Shown: positions 33,717 through 42,705 of the stretch, piece by piece
Layout of the letters: the number at the start of each line of letters is the position of its first letter
How positions within the stretch are numbered: the stretch's first letter is position 1
Source of the DNA: Alcaligenaceae bacterium
Lineage (GTDB): Bacteria > Pseudomonadota > Gammaproteobacteria > Burkholderiales > Burkholderiaceae_B
Direction: 5' to 3'
Length of the DNA: 54,943 nt
NCBI GenBank assembly: GCA_013416395.1
Contig: JACCEP010000020.1
Span: 1 to 54,943 of the forward strand
Translations under genes and position numbers: made by a program
Notes under the pieces: model-generated
Databases searched by the model: none
The model's input: the letters and a program-made list of their open reading frames with translations, nothing else
Told to the model about the DNA's origin: nothing

Positions 33717-35015
33717 TTTACCTACACGCTGAATCAGCTTGCTTTGGATCATGTCAGGCTTGAGCGTCTTGACCCAGGTATCCGAAATCGCACCAACGGG
33801 TGGCGCCACCAGTTCAGCGGGATAGAACATCAACTCGCCAACCTGCGGGAAGGGATAGTCAGAGTGCTTGAGCGTGACACCATAAAGCTGCCCCTGCATC
33901 GCCTGGCCGTCTTCGCGCATCTTGATGGGCCGCGACAGACCACGGTATTCCAGCGAACGCAAGGTAGTGGCCAGTTGATCCGTAGTCGGCCACTTGCCTC
34001 CATTTTCTTTCAGCGATTTCTTGTACGCGCCGGTGGTCGCCTCAAGCGCCTGAATCATGTGATAGACCGCAAAATTGGAATAAGCGCCGGTCTTTTTCTT
34101 GAACCTCTCGACAAAGTCTTTGGCCTTTGGATCGTTCACAAACTCCGGATCCGCAAAGTAGCCGTCGCCCACAAAGCCCACAATCACACCGGGCGGCACC
34201 GCATTGCCCAGTCGTTCAAGTGAAGAATCAGCCAATGGAAGCACGAACTGCGAGGTCTTGAGCAGACCGCGTTGGGACGCCTGGCGCAAAAAGGTATCCA
34301 GATCACCACCCCAGGCCGTGGACAGTACGACGTCGGGTCGCAGCGCCTGCAGACGCGTCACTTCGGCGGAATAGTCAGGCGCTCCGAATCTGGGGAACAT
34401 CTCAGCCACAACTTTCACATCCGGCTTGAGCGCCAGCAAAGTGTTGCGGAACAGATCCCAGGAATCACGACCCCAGGCATAGTCCTGATTGACCACGGCA
34501 ATGGTTTTGAAATCCGGCTTGACCTTGAGCAGATGCAGTACCGCAGCCACCATTTCCAGCGTGCCATTGGGGCCGGTCCTGAACACGTATTTGTACTTTT
34601 TGCCTTCGAGCACCTTCTCTGAAGAGCATTCCCACAGAATATTGATGACCTTGAGATCTTCAGCAACAGGCGCGAGCGCACCGCAGTAGCCGCTGGAAAT
34701 GGCGGAAAGCATGACTTTCTCGCCGGGCTCCTGCGCCAGTCGCCGATACTCGGTCAGGAATTTGTCGGCACCCTGCCCCTCATCGATCCAGGTTTGCTTG
34801 AGCTTGACGCCATCCACGCCGCCTTTGGCATTGAAATCCTCTATCCACATATCGGCGGCAACTTTGGCGGGCGCCCCCAGTACGGATGCGGAGCCCGTCA
34901 TGAAGGTGCTCATGCCCAGCTTGATTTCGGCAGGCCGCTCTGATTGAGCAAAGGCAGACCCCGCGACCATGCAAAGGCTAAGGAAAGCGGCCAGGGGCCG
35001 TATCATGATTTTCAT
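33714..35015 (-). CDS. HAAT ABC transporter substrate-binding protein (system 1)
   Basis: A 433-residue periplasmic protein of the type I Leu/Ile/Val-binding-like fold. The Sec signal ends SAFAQ near residue 24; the mature protein begins with IKLGMSTFMTG and holds the ligand-site segment SSGYCGALAPVAE. These proteins bind amino acids, amides, aromatic acids or other carboxylates; the ligand here is unknown, though operon context (CoA-transferase, hydratase, HMG-CoA reductase) favours an organic acid. First gene of the operon, divergent from the GAF/PucR regulator. Confidence 0.92.
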   Translation of the reverse strand: MKIMIRPLAAFLSLCMVAGSAFAQSERPAEIKLGMSTFMTGSASVLGAPAKVAADMWIEDFNAKGGVDGVKLKQTWIDEGQGADKFLTEYRRLAQEPGEKVMLSAISSGYCGALAPVAEDLKVINILWECSSEKVLEGKKYKYVFRTGPNGTLEMVAAVLHLLKVKPDFKTIAVVNQDYAWGRDSWDLFRNTLLALKPDVKVVAEMFPRFGAPDYSAEVTRLQALRPDVVLSTAWGGDLDTFLRQASQRGLLKTSQFVLPLADSSLERLGNAVPPGVIVGFVGDGYFADPEFVNDPKAKDFVERFKKKTGAYSNFAVYHMIQALEATTGAYKKSLKENGGKWPTTDQLATTLRSLEYRGLSRPIKMREDGQAMQGQLYGVTLKHSDYPFPQVGELMFYPAELVAPPVGAISDTWVKTLKPDMIQSKLIQRVGK

Positions 35016-35128
35016 TTTGTCTCCTTCTATGATTAATAGTTATCGAGATGATGCGTCCGATCGCCCTCTGGAACAATGTTTAATTCATACTGTCATCACC
35101 GCTCGCAATGGATATTTTCTACAGCACT

Positions 35129-35161
35129 TGTTTGATCGAGGGTTTACGATATGGTCAAACA
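35129..35161. promoter_or_regulatory. inverted repeat in the regulator/transporter intergenic region
   Basis: TGTTTGA and TCAAACA form 7-base arms separated by 19 bases, centred 60 bases before the PucR-type regulator start and within the 190-base promoter region it shares with the divergent transporter operon. A candidate operator by position. Confidence 0.38.
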
Positions 35162-35205
35162 ACCCTTCGCGGTCCTAACCACTTCTTGTTGCGCTTACCC
35201 CCACT

Positions 35206-37221
35206 ATGACAACCAAACCGTCCCCACTATCGGCCTGTGCAAACGCAACATCCACGCCTGAAGCCATGGACACCATCAGGGTTCAGGCGGAATTGCTCGG
35301 GCTGCTGCGCAACGGTGCAGGGGTTGAGGAATTGCAGCAGCTGCAAGACCACAGCGCGCAGATTGTGCACGACCCGGACCAGCGAAGATTGTTGACCGAA
35401 AGCGTTCAGGCGGCGTTTTCGATTCAGAAGCTGCAAGCCATCCAGCTTCAACGTGAAAAAGGCCTGCTGGCTGTGCTGGAGACGGCACAAGATCTCACTG
35501 CGATCAGAGACCTGGAGCTGGTGCTTCAGGCCATCGTGCGGCGCGCCCGGCAAATTTTTGCGACCGACATCGGCTATCTCACTCACTATGACCGTATTCG
35601 TAATGATTTCTACATTCGCGCCACAGATGGCGCAACGTCCGATCGTTTCAGAAACGTACGCGTGCCGCCAGATCACGGCATCTGCGGCCATGTTCTCAAG
35701 CACAAGACGCCGTACCACTGCAACAACTACATGCAGGATCAGGGCTTCACCCATGACAACGGCATTGATCTTGCCATCGCCGACGAAGGCGTCTGTTCGC
35801 TGCTGGGCGCACCGCTCATGGTGGGCAACCACTGCATAGGAATACTGTGCGTCTGCGATCGCCAGCCCCGCAGCCATGAGCCGTGGGAAATCTCCATGCT
35901 GGCAACCCTCGCCGCGCAAGCAGCCATTGCCATCGAGAACGCCCGTCTGTTTCAAGAGACCCAGGTGGCGCTGCAGCAGGTCAGCGAGGCGAACGCGATG
36001 CTGCACCGACACACAACCGAGCTCGCGGATGCAGCCGAAGCCCATGAACAGATGACCAAACTCGCGGCACGTGGCGGCACGGTCACCGACATTCTGCAAA
36101 TGGTTGCATCGCTGCTCGGCGGAGAAGTTGCACTGCTCAACGAAGCCGAGCAACTCACCTATCACGCCAGCGCTCCAACGATCAGCAACACAGCACAATT
36201 GGCGGATCTATTTCAGAACATCGCCGTGCAAGACCTTGTGCACAAAGCCTTGACCCAAAGCCGATTATCGGGGCAATCACAAACCGTCGCACCAGCGCCG
36301 GACCTTCTGTTGAAAATCGCCGCCATCACTGGGGCGAATGGTTTGCTGGGCGCCATGTTAATACTCTCTCGCGGGGCAATGTCTGAAACTCAGGTTCGCA
36401 CCTTTGAACGCGGCGCCCTGGTTGCAGGCGTCGCTCTTTTGTCTGAAGAACGCAGCAAACACGCGTTAAGCAGCCGCAGCATCGCAACGATCCGGTCTTT
36501 GGTGACCTGGCAGCAAGAGCCGCTGAACGTCTTGCAGGCCCTGACCGAACCGCTGGGGCTGGACCTGAACGCGCCGCTACGCATCATGACGCTTCACATT
36601 GAAAGCAATCATCTTGAGTATGCCTTGCGCCGCATACGACCCCGCTTGCCAGGTTCAGTCTTGATGGAGACGCTCGACGGCCTCATCGTGGCCATCTATG
36701 CCGCCCATGATGCCGACGAAACCGAAGCCGCCGTTCGTTCTAAGCTGATACAGGACCCACGCCTGAGTGTGGTTGGCGTGTACTCAGACACGATTGCGCA
36801 GATCAAGGCGTTGCCGCCATGCTTTCGCTCGCTCAAGCGATGCATTGATGTGCTGCTGGCGCTCAAGCGCGACAATGAACTGGTTTCCGAGTCGCTGTTT
36901 GCCATGTACGCGCTGCTGTTCGAACAGCGCGGCACCAAGGACCTCACTTCATTTATCCAGGCGGGCGTCGGCGATCTCATCACGCATGACCTGCGCCGCC
37001 ACACGGATATGTGCGGCACTTTACTGGCCTATCTGGATGCATCGCAAAGCTTCAAAATTGCCGCAGATGCATTGGGTATACACGTCAATACGCTACGCCA
37101 GCGGCTTGAGACGATAGATCAATTGCTCGGGGATTGGCGAAACAGCAGTAAAACGCTGGAGATTCACATTGCCTTGCGCATGCATAAGCTTAATAGTTCA
37201 CTGTCGAGGGTGATTGAGTAA
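35206..37221 (+). CDS. GAF-domain PucR/CdaR-type transcriptional regulator
   Basis: A 671-residue regulator. A short helical N-terminus precedes a GAF domain at about 88-250 (ILCVCDRQPR and ATLAAQAAIAIENARLF are typical). A coiled coil and a degenerate second sensor-like region (about 260-420) follow, then a CdaR-like middle domain, and a C-terminal PucR helix-turn-helix at about 610-644 (FKIAADALGIHVNTLRQRLE). Such proteins activate catabolic operons in response to a small ligand. It diverges from transporter system 1 and converges on system 2, so it is the natural regulator of operon 26.8-35.0 kb. Confidence 0.9.
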   Translation: MTTKPSPLSACANATSTPEAMDTIRVQAELLGLLRNGAGVEELQQLQDHSAQIVHDPDQRRLLTESVQAAFSIQKLQAIQLQREKGLLAVLETAQDLTAIRDLELVLQAIVRRARQIFATDIGYLTHYDRIRNDFYIRATDGATSDRFRNVRVPPDHGICGHVLKHKTPYHCNNYMQDQGFTHDNGIDLAIADEGVCSLLGAPLMVGNHCIGILCVCDRQPRSHEPWEISMLATLAAQAAIAIENARLFQETQVALQQVSEANAMLHRHTTELADAAEAHEQMTKLAARGGTVTDILQMVASLLGGEVALLNEAEQLTYHASAPTISNTAQLADLFQNIAVQDLVHKALTQSRLSGQSQTVAPAPDLLLKIAAITGANGLLGAMLILSRGAMSETQVRTFERGALVAGVALLSEERSKHALSSRSIATIRSLVTWQQEPLNVLQALTEPLGLDLNAPLRIMTLHIESNHLEYALRRIRPRLPGSVLMETLDGLIVAIYAAHDADETEAAVRSKLIQDPRLSVVGVYSDTIAQIKALPPCFRSLKRCIDVLLALKRDNELVSESLFAMYALLFEQRGTKDLTSFIQAGVGDLITHDLRRHTDMCGTLLAYLDASQSFKIAADALGIHVNTLRQRLETIDQLLGDWRNSSKTLEIHIALRMHKLNSSLSRVIE

Positions 37222-37265
37222 GGGACGCTTTGTACCCACTTGTCCAATACTGTTTAAAGGCCGAT

Positions 37266-37982
37266 CTACGCATAACTCCCCAAATAAGCCGCCCTGACGG
37301 CCGGATCATCCATCAACTGACTGGCAGACCCCTGGTTGACCAGTTCACCGCGCTGCAACACATAGGCATAATCGACAGACCTCAGGCTGAGCTGAACATT
37401 TTGCTCGACCAACAGCAGGCTGAGTCCCGTTTGTGTGAGCACACCCAGCACAGCGAAAATTTCCTCCACAATCCGAGGCGCCAAACCGATAGAGGGTTCG
37501 TCCAGAATCAACAGGCGAGGCCTGGTCATGAGTGCGCGCCCAATGGCAACCATCTGTTGCTCGCCGCCAGACAGGGTGCCAGCCCGCTGGCGGGCACGCT
37601 CTCGTAATCGAGGGAAAAGATCAAGCACATATTCCAGTGTCTGCGCGCGTTGCGCCTTGGCCTGCCCAAACGTTGATGCGGCGATCAGGTTTTCCATCAC
37701 GGTGCATTCGGCGAACAGCAGACGGCCCTCTGGCACTGTGGCAATACCCGCCTGCGTACGCAAGGCGGCTCTGTCTTTGCTGATCTCGCGCCCATCCCAG
37801 GAAATAGAGCCGCGACGCGACGCAATGAGGCCATTGATTGTTTTCACGATCGTGCTCTTGCCCGCACCGTTAGAACCCACCAACGCAACACGCCCGCCCG
37901 ATGGAATTTCTATGGCGATGTCGTGGATGATATCGGCCTTGCCGTAGCCCGCCACGATGCCGTTCACACTGAGTGTGCTCAT
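37266..37982 (-). CDS. HAAT ABC transporter ATPase, LivF-type (system 2)
   Basis: A 238-residue ATPase with canonical motifs: Walker A GSNGAGKST, signature LSGGEQQMVAIGRAL, Walker B LLILDEP and switch LLVEQN. Last gene of the second transporter operon; it converges on the PucR-type regulator with 44 bases between stops and no evident terminator. Overlaps the LivG-type gene by 4 bases. Confidence 0.94.
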   Translation of the reverse strand: MSTLSVNGIVAGYGKADIIHDIAIEIPSGGRVALVGSNGAGKSTIVKTINGLIASRRGSISWDGREISKDRAALRTQAGIATVPEGRLLFAECTVMENLIAASTFGQAKAQRAQTLEYVLDLFPRLRERARQRAGTLSGGEQQMVAIGRALMTRPRLLILDEPSIGLAPRIVEEIFAVLGVLTQTGLSLLLVEQNVQLSLRSVDYAYVLQRGELVNQGSASQLMDDPAVRAAYLGSYA

Positions 37983-38701
37983 TGGCTGCTCCCCCCCAGA
38001 TAAGCTTCCTGCACGCGTGGATCGCGAATCACATCCTGTGTGCGTCCACTGGTCAGCATTTCACCAAAATTCAGTACCACCGCGTTTTCGCACAAGCTCA
38101 GGACCACAGGTACGGAATGCTCAACAACAATCACGGCAAGACCTCGCGCGGACAGTCTTTTGATCTGCGCGCACATTGCCTGGGATTCTGGCCCCGTCAA
38201 CCCGGCCAACATCTCATCGAGCAGCAGCAATTGCGGTTCGGTGGCCAGGGCCCGGGCAATCTCAAGACGGCGCAGATCCGCCACATTAAGCGTATCGGCA
38301 TCGACATCCGCCAAGTCATCCATGCCCAGATCCTCCAACACGGCCTGGGCGGCCTGCTCTGCTTTCTTTGCAGAAGCATGCCGCGAAAAGGCGGCGACCT
38401 TTACATTCTCGGCCACCGTCATACCGCGAAAGGGCTTGACGATCTGAAATGTTCTGACCAGGCCATGGCGGCAGATATCATGCGAGGCAGCGCCATCGAT
38501 ACGCTGTCCCTTGAAATGCACCGTTCCGGCATTGGCCCGCAAGGCACCGGACAAGCAGTTAAACAGCGTGGTCTTGCCTGCCCCGTTAGGGCCGATCACG
38601 GCAAAGACCTCGCCATGCTGCACAGAAAAACTGACGCCGCTCAGCGCGTGCAGCCCACCAAAAGATTTGCTCAGGCCATCAACGGTCAATAATGCAGTCA
38701 T
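37979..38701 (-). CDS. HAAT ABC transporter ATPase, LivG-type (system 2)
   Basis: A 240-residue ATPase: Walker A GPNGAGKTT, degenerate signature NVADLRRLEIARAL, Walker B LLLDEM (Met in place of the usual Pro), switch VVEHS. LivG-type proteins often show this relaxed signature. Overlapping junctions on both sides indicate coupled translation. Confidence 0.93.
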   Translation of the reverse strand: MTALLTVDGLSKSFGGLHALSGVSFSVQHGEVFAVIGPNGAGKTTLFNCLSGALRANAGTVHFKGQRIDGAASHDICRHGLVRTFQIVKPFRGMTVAENVKVAAFSRHASAKKAEQAAQAVLEDLGMDDLADVDADTLNVADLRRLEIARALATEPQLLLLDEMLAGLTGPESQAMCAQIKRLSARGLAVIVVEHSVPVVLSLCENAVVLNFGEMLTSGRTQDVIRDPRVQEAYLGGSSQ

Positions 38702-39747
38702 TGTGCAGTCTCCGTCTGTTCGTTGCCGGCGCCAGAGACACGTGGGACCAGCTGAGGCTGCGCGACATCAGTGTGCTGCATGCGGTCACGCTTGCGTGTG
38801 CGACGCCGACGCGTGCGCTCAACGATCCAACCAGCTACGCCCTGGGGCAGCAACAGCGCCAAAACCATGAGCAGCGCCGCGTAGAAAATCACATTGCTGC
38901 CCTGTATGGCCGTCAAGCCGCGCAGAAAATCACTGAACGGCACCAGTATCCCCGCACCCAGTAGCGGCCCCCACAATTGCGACATACCACCAATGATCGA
39001 AAACACCAGCAACTGTATGGTGAGGTCAATGCTCAGGACGGAACGCGGATCCACAAACGCAACGTAGTTTGCATAGAACGCACCACACAAGCCTGAAATG
39101 GCGGCGCTGATCAGAAACGCCCGCATCTTCATGGCGCGAGCATTGACGCCGAGCGCCTGGGCGGCATCCTCGTTGTCTCGCAAGGCCCGCCAGTAATACC
39201 CTGTGCGCGCATTGAGCAAAATACGGCACAGCAGCATGGTTGCCATAAGAATGACACCGATTATCAAGCCGTAAGGCCATTTATCCATAAACTGTAATTG
39301 AGACAACCCATGATCCGCGATCGGCAGAATGATGCCGTCCGAGCGCCCCAACTGGTCTGTTGCAGACACAATAAAAAAAACGACTTCGCTGAAGGCCAAC
39401 GTTGCAATGGAAAAGAAATAGCCGCGCAGGCCATAGCGAAAGCACAAGCCGCCAATAACATAGGCAGCGGCCACCGACAGCGCCACCCCCATGGGCCAGG
39501 TAATCAAGGGCGACCATCCATGCACGCTATAGCCCCAGGCCACGCTGTATGCACCAATGCCGACGAACAAGGCATGGCCCAGCGACATGAGCCCTGTCAT
39601 GCCCGCCATCAGATTCCATGCCACCGCCAGGGCGCCGTAAAAGCAGGTGAGTACAAAGATATCCATCAAATAGTTGTCGGTCAGCGCATACAGAAATGCT
39701 GCAATCACGATTGCGCAGACAATCAACACACTCGAGTACTGCTTCAT
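38698..39747 (-). CDS. HAAT ABC transporter permease, LivM-type (system 2)
   Basis: A 349-residue permease with about nine membrane helices and the family motif MAGMTGLMSLGHALFVGIGA. The start at 39747 (MKQYSSV) overlaps the LivH-type stop as TGATG; a longer frame upstream is discarded. A basic C-terminal tail (RTRRRRTRKRDR) faces the cytoplasm. Confidence 0.92.
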   Translation of the reverse strand: MKQYSSVLIVCAIVIAAFLYALTDNYLMDIFVLTCFYGALAVAWNLMAGMTGLMSLGHALFVGIGAYSVAWGYSVHGWSPLITWPMGVALSVAAAYVIGGLCFRYGLRGYFFSIATLAFSEVVFFIVSATDQLGRSDGIILPIADHGLSQLQFMDKWPYGLIIGVILMATMLLCRILLNARTGYYWRALRDNEDAAQALGVNARAMKMRAFLISAAISGLCGAFYANYVAFVDPRSVLSIDLTIQLLVFSIIGGMSQLWGPLLGAGILVPFSDFLRGLTAIQGSNVIFYAALLMVLALLLPQGVAGWIVERTRRRRTRKRDRMQHTDVAQPQLVPRVSGAGNEQTETAQ

Positions 39748-40622
39748 CAGTGCGCCCCCTTTCTGGACAAGAGACCCTCGGGCCGCAACAACAGAATGAT
39801 GATCAGCAGCGCAAAAGGTACGGCGGCAGCAATAGACGCCGAAAACCATGCCACGGCAAGGCTTTCGGCAACCCCGACGATCAAGCCGCCAAGCAAGGCG
39901 CCGCCAAAACTGCCCAGGCCACCCACAATCACAATGACAAAGGCCTTGAGCGTAAACAGGGCGCCGACAGCGGGATTCACATATAGAACCGAAACCAGCA
40001 AAGGCCCTGCCACACCCAGTGTGCCGATACCGACCGCCATGGCCCAGCGATACACGCGGCCAATGTCTATTCCCGACAAAGATGCACCGTCATGCGACTG
40101 TGAGACCGCACGCATCATGAGACCAAAATCCGTACGGCGCAGCAAAAGATACAGAACACCGAGCAGCAGAAGCGATGCGGCGCCGGCGATCATTTGCGGC
40201 ATTTGTAGTATGACCATCCCAACGCCTATACCCTCTGTGGAGCGCGGCAGAACAACCAGACGGTTATCTCCCGTGAACAACAGCAAGGCGAAATGCTGGA
40301 TCAGCAAGGACAAGCCAATGGTGACCGCCATCTGATTGATTTCGGGCACCCGTATGGCAAAGCGCAGCACACCGGCATACAGGAGCACACCGCAAAGCAT
40401 CAGTGCTGGCGTGACCACCAGAATGGCGAGAACAGGATCCAGACCCAGCAACGACCATAAGAAATAGGCGGCATACATGGCGATCATCAAAAATTCCCCA
40501 TGGGCAAAGTTGATGATACGCATCACGCCAAAAACCAGGGTCAGGCCAACGGCGATCAAGCCATACATCGCGCCATTGGCCAGCCCACCGATTAACGCCT
40601 GGAGAAGTATTCCGATTGTCAT
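39747..40622 (-). CDS. HAAT ABC transporter permease, LivH-type (system 2)
   Basis: A 291-residue permease beginning with LIGGLANGAMYGLIAVGLTL and the hallmark VFGVMRIINFAHGEFLM. About eight membrane helices. It is 15 bases downstream of the binding-protein gene. The long plus-strand open frame across it (39298-40335) is an antisense shadow. Confidence 0.93.
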   Translation of the reverse strand: MTIGILLQALIGGLANGAMYGLIAVGLTLVFGVMRIINFAHGEFLMIAMYAAYFLWSLLGLDPVLAILVVTPALMLCGVLLYAGVLRFAIRVPEINQMAVTIGLSLLIQHFALLLFTGDNRLVVLPRSTEGIGVGMVILQMPQMIAGAASLLLLGVLYLLLRRTDFGLMMRAVSQSHDGASLSGIDIGRVYRWAMAVGIGTLGVAGPLLVSVLYVNPAVGALFTLKAFVIVIVGGLGSFGGALLGGLIVGVAESLAVAWFSASIAAAVPFALLIIILLLRPEGLLSRKGAH

Positions 40623-40637
40623 GGGTTCGCGTCCAGC

Positions 40638-41840
40638 CTACTTGGGAATGATCACTTGCTTGCTCGCCACAGCCTCAGGCCAGACCGTGACAAACTTATT
40701 GCCGATTACCTGCGCGATCACATACCTGACGTGGTTCTGGCCATGCTCGTCGAATGCCAGCGCGTCTTCAGGCAGCAACGAGGCAGGCCCGTCCGCCAGA
40801 TTAAGCTTGGCAAGTGCATCGCGCACTTTGACGGGATCGGTAGATCCTGCCTTTTCCACGGCAAGCGCTGCCGCCCAGGTCGAGGCGTAGGCTTGCGCTG
40901 AATGGCTCAAAGGTATGTCGCCATACTCGGCCTTATACGCTGCCACGAATTTCTCCGCGGCGGGCTTTTTGACATCATGCATCCACTCGACAATTCCAAA
41001 AGTGTTCTCGACCAACGGTCCCAGCTGCAACAGAGTGGGATGCACATGACCGCCGAAACCCAGAATCATAGGGTGGAAGCTCTGAGCGGCCATGGCGCGC
41101 AGTAGCACGGTTTCGTCGTCGACATAGCAGACTATCAATACCAGATCCGCGCCGCTGGCCTTGAGCTTGACGGCCTGTGTACTCAGGTCGGCAGAGCCTG
41201 TGCGAAAGCTCTCCTCGGCCACGACATTGATGCCGCGCTCACTCAGCTTGGTCTTGTACCCTTTGGATACACCCTGGCCAAATGGACCGTCCTCGTAAGC
41301 AATGGCCACTTTCTTGACGGGCTTGCCCTTGTCGCCAAGATATGCCATGAAGTCCATGACGTTATCGGCTGCCCAACTGCCTTTGGGCGAAACCCGGAAC
41401 ACAAACTTCAGATTTTTTTCGGTGATGCTATCGGTCACGGCGCTGGTGACGATGAAAGGTGTTCTGTAGCGCTCAGCAACCTGCAACGCAGGAATGGTGA
41501 CGGCCGAAGACCACGCACCCATCACGGCGCTGACCTTGCTGCGCGATATCAGGCGTTCGGCTTCGCTTCGGGAGATCTCCGGCTTGGACTGCGTATCAGC
41601 GACCACCAGCTCTACCTTGGCGCCATTGAGCGACTTGATGCCACCTTGCTCATTGATCTGCTTGACGGCCAGCTTGTGTGCGCGCAACAACCGGTCGCCG
41701 TCCGCTGCGGTGGCCCCAGTCATAGGTACCAGCACACCAAGCTTGACGGTCTCTGCGGCATGGGCCGCCCATGAAACCGTCATGGCGACCAGCGCGCAAG
41801 AGAATACCGATCCTATTAGTTTGATCTTGGACATCTGCAT
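40638..41840 (-). CDS. HAAT ABC transporter substrate-binding protein (system 2)
   Basis: A 400-residue Leu/Ile/Val-binding-like periplasmic protein. The Sec signal ends AAHAAE near residue 29; VKLGVLVPMTGATAADGDR begins the mature domain; IPALQVAERYRTPFIV and YEDGPFGQG are typical. GGAGG precedes the ATG at 41840. It shares only family-level resemblance with the system 1 protein, so the two systems probably take different ligands. Confidence 0.93.
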   Translation of the reverse strand: MQMSKIKLIGSVFSCALVAMTVSWAAHAAETVKLGVLVPMTGATAADGDRLLRAHKLAVKQINEQGGIKSLNGAKVELVVADTQSKPEISRSEAERLISRSKVSAVMGAWSSAVTIPALQVAERYRTPFIVTSAVTDSITEKNLKFVFRVSPKGSWAADNVMDFMAYLGDKGKPVKKVAIAYEDGPFGQGVSKGYKTKLSERGINVVAEESFRTGSADLSTQAVKLKASGADLVLIVCYVDDETVLLRAMAAQSFHPMILGFGGHVHPTLLQLGPLVENTFGIVEWMHDVKKPAAEKFVAAYKAEYGDIPLSHSAQAYASTWAAALAVEKAGSTDPVKVRDALAKLNLADGPASLLPEDALAFDEHGQNHVRYVIAQVIGNKFVTVWPEAVASKQVIIPK

Positions 41841-41919
41841 TTTGTCTCCTCCTTGTGGCGATTCGAATCGCCAGCGTTATCACGTGGCCATGTAGGCCTT
41901 TTTTACATTCCAGGACGGA

Positions 41920-42693
41920 TTAGCGGCAGGTATAACCGCCGTCCACCGGCAGGGCCACACCTGTGACAAACGACGCGTCATCCGATGCAAGCCAAAGCAC
42001 AGCATGTGCCACCTCTTCCGCCTTGGCCAACCTGCCCATGGGCACCGTGGTCAGCAGACGTTTCTCGTTTTCCACAGCCTGCGCGGCGTCACCGCCACGG
42101 TTGGTGAATCCGGTTTTCATCGGTGTGTCCGCCAGACCTGGACACACGACATTGACCCGCACACCATCGGGCGCGAAGCTTTGCGCAAGCGACTTGCCCA
42201 GACCGACGATGCCGAACTTGGCGGCGGAGTAGATCGGGCTGAACATGGATCCCACCAGCCCCGAAATCGATGAGGTGAACACAATGGAGCCACCATGGCG
42301 CTTACGCATATATCCCACCGCCTCAGCCGCCCCCAGAATCGCCGACGTCACATTCAATGACATCGCCTTGTGGTAAAACGCCATGTCGAGATTCTCGACA
42401 GGCCCTGGGCCTGGCATGCCCGCGTGGGCCCACAAGATATCGATGCCGCCCAGTTTGCGCGCGGCTTCGTGAATGCTGTTTTTGGCGCCCTCCTCGGTGG
42501 TGAGATCGGCGACAACCGTTTCAAGCTTGCCGCCCTTTGCCTCAATCTCGGCGGCCAGTTCTCTCAAGGCTTCTGGATTGACGTCCACCGCCGCGACGCG
42601 CGCACCTTCACGGATAAACAACTCCACGCCAGCGCGCCCCATTCCTGACGCAGCCGCCGTGATCACTGCCAGTTTGTTTTCCAATCGCATCAT
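41920..42693 (-). CDS. short-chain dehydrogenase/reductase
   Basis: A 257-residue SDR. The glycine motif reads TAAASGMGRAG near residues 12-22 (TA instead of the usual TG); WAHAGMPG stands where NNAG is typical; catalytic residues are in SSISGLVGS and YSAAK. It ends with a typical VTGVALPVDGGYTCR. As second gene of the operon behind the aldehyde dehydrogenase, an alcohol-to-aldehyde oxidation feeding that enzyme is a sensible proposal. Thirteen bases separate the two genes. Confidence 0.9.
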   Translation of the reverse strand: MMRLENKLAVITAAASGMGRAGVELFIREGARVAAVDVNPEALRELAAEIEAKGGKLETVVADLTTEEGAKNSIHEAARKLGGIDILWAHAGMPGPGPVENLDMAFYHKAMSLNVTSAILGAAEAVGYMRKRHGGSIVFTSSISGLVGSMFSPIYSAAKFGIVGLGKSLAQSFAPDGVRVNVVCPGLADTPMKTGFTNRGGDAAQAVENEKRLLTTVPMGRLAKAEEVAHAVLWLASDDASFVTGVALPVDGGYTCR

Positions 42694-42705
42694 TTTTATT
42701 TTTCC

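Noticed and set aside
35227-36198. Minus-strand open frame of 323 codons
   Set aside because: Antisense to the GAF domain of the PucR-type regulator.
37973-38692. Plus-strand open frame of 239 codons
   Set aside because: Exact antisense shadow of the LivG-type ATPase of system 2.
39298-40335. Plus-strand open frame of 345 codons
   Set aside because: Antisense to the LivM/LivH-type permeases, which carry unmistakable motifs.
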